A DNA stretch of 53,015 bases from Prevotella sp. (GTDB lineage Bacteria; Bacteroidota; Bacteroidia; Bacteroidales; Bacteroidaceae): contig JAILHK010000002.1 of assembly GCA_024695815.1 (NCBI GenBank), forward strand, positions 1-53,015, written 5' to 3'. A program made the translations under genes and the position numbers. The notes under the pieces were generated by a model. It ran no database searches. It was not told the origin of the DNA and saw only the letters and a program-made list of their open reading frames with translations. Shown piece after piece: positions 47,104-53,015 of the stretch (position 1 is the first letter of the stretch; every line of letters starts with the position of its first letter).

Positions 47104-48204
47104 GCAAGAGTTCTGTTAATCATGACCAGCCTATTTGGAATTGTTTCTGTTGTAAATGCTCAGCTATCTGTTGACAGCCTTGGTGGTGTGTATATGCCAG
47201 GTGGTGTGTATTCTCTTAAGAACAGGGTAGCGATAGGTACACCCAATAACAATAGCTTTTATAGGCATTGCAACTTTGTATCAACGTTAAGGGGCAACAC
47301 CTCGGTTTACGGCAGTCGTATTGCCATCTATGGCGATGCTACGGAATCCGTTTCTTCCAGCACATCAAACATTGGCGTGCTTGGTCGTGTAGGCGGTTGT
47401 CCTGGAACTAATGATAACTTTGGCGTTTGGGGACAAATAGATAACAGTAAAGGTGCTGCTATTTATGGAAAATGTGCTAACTCAGTTGTTCCTCCAGTTT
47501 ATGGCTCTTACGCAGGTCTTTTCTCTGGGCCAGTATATATATACGGAACTTTGTCTGCAACCTCTGTTGTATCCTCCTCAGACATTGCCCTTAAAGAAAA
47601 CATCGCTCCACTGGAGAGTACAAAGAGAGGTATGAGCGCCCTTGACAATGTCATGGCGATGAATGTCGTAAAGTACAACTATACCGATAAAGTTGAGGCA
47701 GAGAAAAAACTACATTTTGGTCTTATAGCCCAGGAACTGCAGGAAATATATCCCAATCTGGTTATCAAGGACCAAGGTGGCTATCTTGGCATTAATTATG
47801 TGGAGCTTGTCCCTGTCCTTATCCGCTCTATTCAGGAATTGAAAGCAGAACTTGACGAATTGAAGGGTAAGGATACTACTGCTCGCAGAGCAACTTATGT
47901 CGGAGAAGAAACGACAGGTGTGTTAGCAACGGACGCACATCTTGAGAAAGCTGTGCTTTATCAGAACACCCCCAATCCCTTTAGCTCTCAGACACAGATA
48001 CGCTTCACCTTGCCTGATAACACAAGGAATGCCAATATCTACATCTTTGACATGAACGGCAAGATGCAGAAGCAGATAGCCATTGATTCCTCGATGGACT
48101 CCGTCACCATCAACGGCTACGAGCTCTCAGCAGGCATCTACCTGTACTCCCTCGTCGTGAACGGACAGGAGATTGACACCAAGCGAATGATTTTATCGAA
48201 GTGA
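47098..48204 (+). CDS. S74 (endosialidase chaperone) domain protein with T9SS sorting domain
   Basis: 368 residues. Signal peptide (ends VVNAQ), then glycine- and serine-rich beta strands (about 20-155: GVLGRVGGC, FGVWGQI, AIYGK) like a trimeric fibre. An intramolecular chaperone of the S74 type follows (about 162-260): SSDIALKENIAPLE, LHFGLIAQELQEIYP, GINYVELVPVLIRSIQELKAE. That domain folds as a trimer and is usually released by self-cleavage after the serine at its start. The C-terminal 80 residues are a T9SS type A sorting domain (YQNTPNPFSSQTQIRFTLPD ... LSAGIYLYSLVVNGQ). So this is a phage-tail-fibre-like surface protein exported by the T9SS, whose porU and porV are at 1.3-6.0 kb. Confidence 0.85.
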   Translation: MKARVLLIMTSLFGIVSVVNAQLSVDSLGGVYMPGGVYSLKNRVAIGTPNNNSFYRHCNFVSTLRGNTSVYGSRIAIYGDATESVSSSTSNIGVLGRVGGCPGTNDNFGVWGQIDNSKGAAIYGKCANSVVPPVYGSYAGLFSGPVYIYGTLSATSVVSSSDIALKENIAPLESTKRGMSALDNVMAMNVVKYNYTDKVEAEKKLHFGLIAQELQEIYPNLVIKDQGGYLGINYVELVPVLIRSIQELKAELDELKGKDTTARRATYVGEETTGVLATDAHLEKAVLYQNTPNPFSSQTQIRFTLPDNTRNANIYIFDMNGKMQKQIAIDSSMDSVTINGYELSAGIYLYSLVVNGQEIDTKRMILSK

Positions 48205-48368
48205 CTTGATATTGGGCGTGTAAATGAGAATTAAGAAATCTCAATAGATTATTTGCGCCTTTTATGATATAAATTTCATTTGACTCATCTTCGATTAAGC
48301 TATACTCACAAATAATATTTATATATTATGATTACATTATAATTCTTGAAACATTAAAAATACAGATA

Positions 48369-50570
48369 ATGAAGCATATTATATATTCAATAATTACTGT
48401 CTGTATTGCTTTTGCGCTTGGAATAGAAAATATTTTTGCTAGCAATACAAAGACAGTACCAATAGGTGAAAGATCGCCAAAATCTTGCGTATCGATCGAC
48501 ATACTTGAATCTAACGAAGACAATTACGTAATAAAGGTTAAAATAAATGCTATTAATAGTGAACACATTGAAAAAAATAATACGGTTTTTTGCAGACTTT
48601 CATTAGATGACTCTCAAACACTATTAGACATAGGAAAGCCAGCTCTTCCAATTATAACTCAAATGATAGGTTTGCCTATAGGAAAAACACTTTCTTGTGT
48701 GGTTACTGATGAAAACTGGATAGATTATGAAGTTGAGAAAATCTTTCCTGCACAGAAGCCATGTTTTAATGCTACTAAGGATACATCCTTTGTATATGAT
48801 GAAGAAGTCTATAAAAGATATATTTTTGAGAGAGAACTAATATCAGAAAGCGAAGTTTTAACTTGGAAAGGTATTGAGAATGTCCTATTAAAAATCTGTC
48901 CATTTAAATATTTTCCAACTGAAAACAAACTGTCAATACTCTCCGAATTTACTTTGACAGTATCCTTTTCATTTAAGCAACAAAAGAATATTCAGAGGGT
49001 TCGTGCAAAAAAGGATGATTTGAAACTATTTTGTAATAAAGGATTTCTTTCTGAGGATACAATGAAAGATGTGTCAATGATGAGAACCAATAATGATGAT
49101 TATGACTATCTTATTATTGTGGGTGATATACCAGAAATAGAAAATAGTCAGGAAATGAGAACATTTAGAAGATGGAAGGCGTTGAAAGGGTATAAGACGA
49201 AACTTGTTTCAACTGCTACGATCGGCTCAGACAGCGCTTCGATTAAAAGTTTTATCGATAGTGAATACGACACATATAACATTAAAAGAGTCTTGTTTGT
49301 GGGTGATCATACAAAGATACCTTTGCCCGTCTTTCCCGCGCGATATGTCATTGATGATCATCATATTGTAAAAAGTGATTATTGGTATGGGTGCAAGGGA
49401 GGCTATGGAGATCCGGAAGCAGAAATCCCAATAGGACGATTTATAACAAATACATTGAACGATTTTCGTAATATAGTGAACAAAACAATAAAATACGAAA
49501 GCCTTAGTCATGAATGGTCAGATAAGATTCTTTTAATTGCCAATCTTCAGTATGCTCCTGGATTCTATCAGGGATGTATGGAATCTGTCAGAAACGAAAT
49601 ATATGCTCATCCGATGTCATTCTACAAAGCTTACGCAGCCTCCATAGAAAATGGAGGAAATAACGCAAGAGTTACAGATATCTATAATCATATAAATAAT
49701 GGAATGAATATCGTTGCATATAATGGCCATGGAAATCAGAGAGGATGTTGGCTGGATTATACTGGTCATCATATAGAGGATGGCCTTGTATATGAAGGGG
49801 ATACGGCTAGATTAAATGGAAATACTTATCCTGTATTTGTTAGTATGGCGTGCATTAATGGTGATTTTTCTCAAGAAAAATCAATTATCTGGCAATGGAC
49901 ACGCAACGATCATTGCGCTTCTGCGTATATTGGTGGAACTGTTCCTGTTTTTTCATATCCCGCGAATGATTACTTAAAGAATTTTCATAAGGAACTTCTT
50001 AATAATAACAATTATTTATTAGGAGATTTAAACCTTACGACAAATTTAATAGGGTTGAGTGGAGGGGATATGGCTATTGACAACGCATTTTGTCTTATTT
50101 GTGGCGGGGATCCGTCTTTGGAATTATGGACCGGAGTCCAGAAAAAGTTCGACAATTTTCACATCGCAATTATGGGAGACAGCTTAACTATTTCCACTGG
50201 AGATGTTTGTGGTTATTCTGTTAATGTTGTATCTATGGAAGGTTCACTTCTTGGAAGCTATGCCACAAACAATGATAGCATCATTACAATTCCACTTCCA
50301 CCATCAAAATGTGACATTGCTTTGAACAAGCATGATTACATACCTTTAGTGCTTCATTGTGGAGTAAATGTCATTCAAAATGAATTGATAACCCAAGATG
50401 CGAATTATATAGGGGATTCATTGCGAATCGGCTATGACGTTACGGATACTATACCATATGGAAATGTTGTCATCGAGCCAGATGCGAAAGTGACAATATT
50501 CAGCAATAATGGTGTTGTGATTAAAAATGGTTTTGAATGTAAGTTGGGTGCTGAATTTGAAATTAAATAA
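48369..50570 (+). CDS. C25 (gingipain-like) cysteine protease, probable T9SS cargo
   Basis: 733 residues, with a signal peptide, then a prodomain-like beta region to about 240, then the caspase-like C25 domain starting DDYDYLIIVGDIPEI. Catalytic pair: H454 (AYNGHGNQRGCW) and C495 (FVSMACINGDF). TFRRWKALKGYKTKLVST and RVLFVGDHTKIP match the gingipain fold. An Ig-like domain follows. The C-terminus (IPYGNVVIEPDAKVTIFSNN ... KNGFECKLGAEFEIK) looks like the coathanger-type repeat seen on some T9SS cargo, not the usual type A domain. It is a different protein from PorU: shorter and distant from porV. Substrates unknown. The coding sequence is AT-rich. Confidence 0.85.
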   Translation: MKHIIYSIITVCIAFALGIENIFASNTKTVPIGERSPKSCVSIDILESNEDNYVIKVKINAINSEHIEKNNTVFCRLSLDDSQTLLDIGKPALPIITQMIGLPIGKTLSCVVTDENWIDYEVEKIFPAQKPCFNATKDTSFVYDEEVYKRYIFERELISESEVLTWKGIENVLLKICPFKYFPTENKLSILSEFTLTVSFSFKQQKNIQRVRAKKDDLKLFCNKGFLSEDTMKDVSMMRTNNDDYDYLIIVGDIPEIENSQEMRTFRRWKALKGYKTKLVSTATIGSDSASIKSFIDSEYDTYNIKRVLFVGDHTKIPLPVFPARYVIDDHHIVKSDYWYGCKGGYGDPEAEIPIGRFITNTLNDFRNIVNKTIKYESLSHEWSDKILLIANLQYAPGFYQGCMESVRNEIYAHPMSFYKAYAASIENGGNNARVTDIYNHINNGMNIVAYNGHGNQRGCWLDYTGHHIEDGLVYEGDTARLNGNTYPVFVSMACINGDFSQEKSIIWQWTRNDHCASAYIGGTVPVFSYPANDYLKNFHKELLNNNNYLLGDLNLTTNLIGLSGGDMAIDNAFCLICGGDPSLELWTGVQKKFDNFHIAIMGDSLTISTGDVCGYSVNVVSMEGSLLGSYATNNDSIITIPLPPSKCDIALNKHDYIPLVLHCGVNVIQNELITQDANYIGDSLRIGYDVTDTIPYGNVVIEPDAKVTIFSNNGVVIKNGFECKLGAEFEIK

Positions 50571-50630
50571 GTCATGCATTATGAGTCAATATATTATTTT
50601 TGTTTTTATAAAAACCAAATCGAACAAACA

Positions 50631-51485
50631 ATGGTGAAAATAAAATCATTATTTACACTTATGTGTCTCTTGTGTTGTACGACATTGGCTGTGGCACAAT
50701 CAGATATTTTGTATAGGCCATTTTTGAAGGATGGCAAGTATTGGAAATGTCAAATGGCAGAACGGATATTTGAACAGGTTGGCGAGATAGACGCTTTCTA
50801 TGATCAGACAACAACATTTAATCTGTGTATAACAGGTGATACCGTTATATCAGAGCAAGTTTACAAAAAGATATTGAAAGAAACACTTTCAATTGATAAA
50901 GAACTTATACTAACATATCCATCAGAAGCCTCAGAGAACATGGAAAAGCAGATACATATAGATGTATTTGAATCTGCTTTATATCCACAATTCCTCAGAG
51001 AATCTGATAGAAAGGTTTATGCACTCAGAGAAGATTGCGAAAAGGAATATGTGCTCTATGATTTTTCTGTGAATGCAGGTGAGAAATTGTCGAAAGACTT
51101 CCCCATTGAGGATACTTTTGTCCATAGTATTGATACCGTTACAGCAAACGGTCAGCGGTTTCGTCGATTTGAGCTTGAACCTTTTGGTGGCTATGAGCCT
51201 ATCTGGGTAGAAGGCGTTGGGCACATTGGAGGTCCCTTTGTGTCAACTATGTTTGTGCTAAATGATGGCAGATCTTATGAACTCCTTTCTTGCTATGAGG
51301 ATGGTAAGTGCATCTTCACCCAAAAGGACTTCCGTTCTGAGCCTGGTGTTGACCGGATTGAGGACCTCTCCCCAGCCCTCTCCAAAGGAGAAGGAGCTGT
51401 CTTCGACCTCCAAGGCCGTCGTCTGAATGCTGTTCCAGCTAAAGGCCTGTACATTAAGAACGGGAAGAAGTTTGTTTCGAAATAA
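50631..51485 (+). CDS. Secreted protein of unknown function with short C-terminal tail
   Basis: 284 residues from the ATG at 50631 (VKIKSLFTLMCLLCCTTLAVAQ signal peptide); an earlier ATG at 50574 would add 19 residues before the signal peptide, and a TATTTTTG box (50595-50602) between them also favours 50631. The mature part (ILYRPFLKDGKYWKC ... YDFSVNAGEKL ... EPFGGYEPIWVEGVGHIGG) matches a type seen repeatedly in Prevotella and Bacteroides but without a known function. Near the C-terminus is LSPALSKGEGA, encoded by a palindromic DNA stretch, then the short tail FDLQGRRLNAVPAKG ... NGKKFVSK. Follows the C25 gene by 60 bp. Confidence 0.75.
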   Translation: MVKIKSLFTLMCLLCCTTLAVAQSDILYRPFLKDGKYWKCQMAERIFEQVGEIDAFYDQTTTFNLCITGDTVISEQVYKKILKETLSIDKELILTYPSEASENMEKQIHIDVFESALYPQFLRESDRKVYALREDCEKEYVLYDFSVNAGEKLSKDFPIEDTFVHSIDTVTANGQRFRRFELEPFGGYEPIWVEGVGHIGGPFVSTMFVLNDGRSYELLSCYEDGKCIFTQKDFRSEPGVDRIEDLSPALSKGEGAVFDLQGRRLNAVPAKGLYIKNGKKFVSK

Positions 51486-51508
51486 TAGGGTTTTGGTCCT
51501 AAAACAAT

Positions 51509-51527
51509 AGATCATCGGGACAGGTCT
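51509..51527 (+). repeat. REP-like short repeat, copy 2
   Basis: AGATCATCGGGACAGGTCT, one base different from 46054-46072. A perfect CCCCAAA-G-TTTGGGG hairpin follows at 51536-51550. Confidence 0.6.
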
Positions 51528-51569
51528 GAAGTGAACCCCAAAGTTTGGGGCTTGAATTCATATCGTTTG

Positions 51570-51598
51570 GCGGCGCTATTCACACCGAATAGTGCCGC
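51570..51598 (+). terminator. Hairpin beside the second palindrome array
   Basis: GCGGCGCTATTC (51570-51581) with GAATAGTGCCGC (51587-51598), one G-T pair, followed by TATTCTTTTGC. It is a sibling of the hairpin at 11870-11904. ATTCTTTTGCTATTGC then occurs twice in tandem (from 51600). Confidence 0.6.
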
Positions 51599-51642
51599 TA
51601 TTCTTTTGCTATTGCGATATGATTCTTTTGCTATTGCTTTGG

Positions 51643-51808
51643 TTCTAGAGTCTGAAAATGTCATTTCTAGACTTTAGAACAGTAACTTCTAGACTTTAGA
51701 ATTGTGCTTTCTAGACTTTAGAATGACTGATTCTAGACTCTAGATGGATACCAAAACAGTAACTATTGCAAGCTAAAAGGGGCACTCTTGGCTTGCAACA
51801 GTTACTGT
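51643..51808 (-). repeat. 22-bp-period palindrome array, locus 2 (intergenic)
   Basis: Five units start at 51643, 51665, 51687, 51709 and 51731, exactly 22 bp apart: a 15-nt core (TTCTAGACTTTAGAA three times, with variants at both ends) and a 7-nt spacer that differs each time (ATGTCAT, CAGTAAC, TTGTGCT, TGACTGA, GGATACC). On the minus strand the flank TTGCAATAGTT...TTTTGGT begins 26 bp before the first unit, as at locus 1. That flank also forms an 18-bp hairpin with one mismatch (51756-51773 with 51791-51808). With the REP-like copy, two hairpins and a gene remnant this fills the 574-bp gap. Confidence 0.85.
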
Positions 51809-51872
51809 ATAAGCGTTTAAAAGCGTAACTTTTGCGTGCTAATAGCTGCTGAACGGGTGGGGCAGGTGCCCT

Positions 51873-51966
51873 TTATTCGTTCTTAAGAATGGCCGCACGC
51901 ATGTCTTTCAGCAGGTCGCTGGCAAAGATAAAGTCGGTGAGCTTCTGGTTGGTGCTATCAAACAGA
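51873..51966 (-). pseudogene. 3' remnant of an unidentified gene
   Basis: On the minus strand the frame reads LFDSTNQKLTDFIFASDLLK then DMRAAILKNE and TAA (51873-51875). The composition and helical pattern look like a genuine protein end, but nothing upstream continues it: a terminator-like hairpin (51967-52001) interrupts. I do not recognise the parent gene. Confidence 0.4.
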
Positions 51967-52001
51967 GCTGCGGTAAGTACATAGGCAAGACTTACCGCAG
52001 C
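51967..52001 (-). terminator. Hairpin after the small acidic protein gene
   Basis: GCTGCGGTAAG (51967-51977) pairs perfectly with CTTACCGCAGC (51991-52001) across a 13-nt loop; on the minus strand it lies about 60 bp past the stop at 52060. Confidence 0.55.
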
Positions 52002-52059
52002 ATTTGAAATAAAATCAACTACTACCTAAACTAAATAACTTTTAAACTATACTTATTCA

Positions 52060-52257
52060 TCAAACTTCGTCCTCGTCCCGCTCGCTGTCCTCGTCATCGT
52101 CCCAGACGTTGTAGGTGCGCGAGGCGGCATTGCTGGCATCGCCATCGGTTTCGGGCGTGTCGAAGGTGACGGTACGTCCACTTGCCGAGAGGTTCATAAA
52201 GGGTTCTGACTGTAGCAGAACCATCTCTGTCTGCGGTTTCTGATATTGTTTTTTCAT
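52060..52257 (-). CDS. Small acidic protein of unknown function
   Basis: 65 residues: MKKQYQKPQTEMVLLQSEPF, then NLSASGRTVTFDTPETDGDA, then a very acidic tail (VWDDDEDSERDEDEV). The opening MKKxYxKPxTE...L...SEP...SASG is a pattern I associate with many short Bacteroidales proteins of unknown role. There is no signal peptide. The start is unusually well marked: GGAAGGAGGA stands a few bases upstream, a strong Shine-Dalgarno sequence that other genes here lack. It follows the larger gene at 52276 by 18 bp, so the two are probably cotranscribed. Confidence 0.65.
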   Translation of the reverse strand: MKKQYQKPQTEMVLLQSEPFMNLSASGRTVTFDTPETDGDASNAASRTYNVWDDDEDSERDEDEV

Positions 52258-52275
52258 AATATCCTCCTTCCATGA

Positions 52276-53015
52276 TTACTTTCTGATATACTTCTTGCCC
52301 TTGCTGACGACGATGCCCTTGCTGTCGCCGACTTTCCGTCCGTCGAGGGTGTAGATGCTTTCCGCAGACCGATGAGCGGGAGCTGTGAGGTCGATGCCCG
52401 TTGTCGTACCGTCGTCGAAGACGATGCGGGCAGCAGCAGCACTGGCAGGCACCTCGAAGTAGGCGCGCATGCCCTTCATGGTATTGGTGGCATTGGCAGG
52501 AGCGGTCAGGTTGCCATTGGTCTGCAGGAAGAGGTTGGTGCCGTCGGTCTTCAGCTCAACGGGGCTGTAGGTACCCGTGAACTTATAGCTGTCGTTACCT
52601 ATGCTCTGCGCCTCGGTGTCGGTCATGGTGATGCCGCTGAGGATGATGTAAGGACCGGTGGTCGTGGCAGGCTTGATGAGACAGGGCATGCCAGCCTCGA
52701 TGGTGGTTGCCTCCTCGAAATACATCACGTCGCCCTCAACACTCTTCATCTTTGTGATCTTGGTATCGCTGCCGAAGGCTTTAGTCACCTGTGTGGCCGT
52801 CATCGAGAAGGGCACGCAGAACGTGTTCCAGTAGTCGGCCGACAGTGTGCGGTTCAGTTTCATGGTGATATCGCTGGCAGGTGCCACGCTGCAGGTTGTG
52901 TTCTCGTCGATGGTCTGGTCGGTGCCCAGATAGGTGAGGTGGAAGTTGTCGACCACTGTCCATTCGTTTGCCACGGCATCGCCTTCCTTGATGATACCGA
53001 GCTTCAGAGTGCCGT
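52276..53015 (-). CDS. Secreted protein, C-terminal part (5' end outside window)
   Basis: The minus-strand frame is open to the window edge (GTLKLGIIKEGDAVANEWTV), so the 5' end lies outside; a GTG at 52974 is not a real start. NEWTVVDNFHLTYLG is the end of a module like those in the CotH protein. Next comes a beta domain (RTLSADYWNTFCVPFSMTAT, VEGDVMYFEEA, GMPCLIKP), typical of large Prevotella surface proteins. It ends with the short tail IYTLDGRKVGDSKGIVVSKG then KKYIRK. Function unknown; probably a multidomain secreted protein. Confidence 0.75.
   Translation of the reverse strand, partial: GTLKLGIIKEGDAVANEWTVVDNFHLTYLGTDQTIDENTTCSVAPASDITMKLNRTLSADYWNTFCVPFSMTATQVTKAFGSDTKITKMKSVEGDVMYFEEATTIEAGMPCLIKPATTTGPYIILSGITMTDTEAQSIGNDSYKFTGTYSPVELKTDGTNLFLQTNGNLTAPANATNTMKGMRAYFEVPASAAAARIVFDDGTTTGIDLTAPAHRSAESIYTLDGRKVGDSKGIVVSKGKKYIRK

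Noticed and set aside
51643..51752. CRISPR array
   Set aside because: Repeat plus spacer is only 22 bp with 7-nt spacers, far below any CRISPR, and no cas gene is present.
52972..52974. GTG as the start of the last gene
   Set aside because: The frame stays open to the window edge and residues upstream continue the domain, so the gene is truncated.

Overview
The window looks like a Prevotella-type member of the Bacteroidales. It has promoters with the Bacteroidetes TAnnTTTG box, a SusC/SusD starch locus, type IX secretion (T9SS) genes porU and porV with T9SS cargo, and almost no Shine-Dalgarno sequences. The first 250 bases appear to be a chimeric contig end: two diverged pieces of the EF-Ts gene sit head to head.

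Layout. 1-6.6 kb: tsf end, FAH-family hydrolase, porU, porV, ispF. 6.6-15.1 kb: a giant modular CotH-family T9SS cargo protein, an intergenic palindrome array, and a secreted M16 metalloprotease. 15.2-20.3 kb: a secreted PL1 pectate lyase (minus strand), a possible small RNA, and two overlapping glycosyltransferase genes. 20.4-45.0 kb: a starch utilisation locus. On the minus strand this is susC, susD, susE, susF, a triple-repeat starch-binding-like protein and two secreted GH13 amylases. On the plus strand it is a LacI-family regulator, an MFS sugar transporter, GH77, GH97, a type I pullulanase and a SusA-like GH13 enzyme. 45.1-51.5 kb: an AT-rich accessory stretch with a stop-interrupted gene, a transposase remnant, an orphan C-terminal tail, and T9SS-type proteins including a C25 (gingipain-like) protease. 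51.5-53.0 kb: a second copy of the palindrome array, a gene remnant, and two minus-strand genes, one of them cut by the window edge.

How the genes work together. Secreted amylases probably cut starch outside the cell. SusC/D with the SusE/F-like lipoproteins would import the products. Pullulanase, SusA-like GH13 and GH97 would trim them, and the MFS transporter and GH77 would handle maltose and maltodextrin in the cytoplasm. A 14-bp palindrome typical of LacI-family sites is centred 65 or 66 bp upstream of the centre of a TAnnTTTG box at six promoters. One perfect copy lies exactly midway between susC and the regulator gene. I infer one regulator controlling the whole locus, probably as an activator.

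The two strongest novelty candidates are that fixed-distance regulon and a 22-bp-period array of small palindromes, present twice in opposite orientation with a matching flank.
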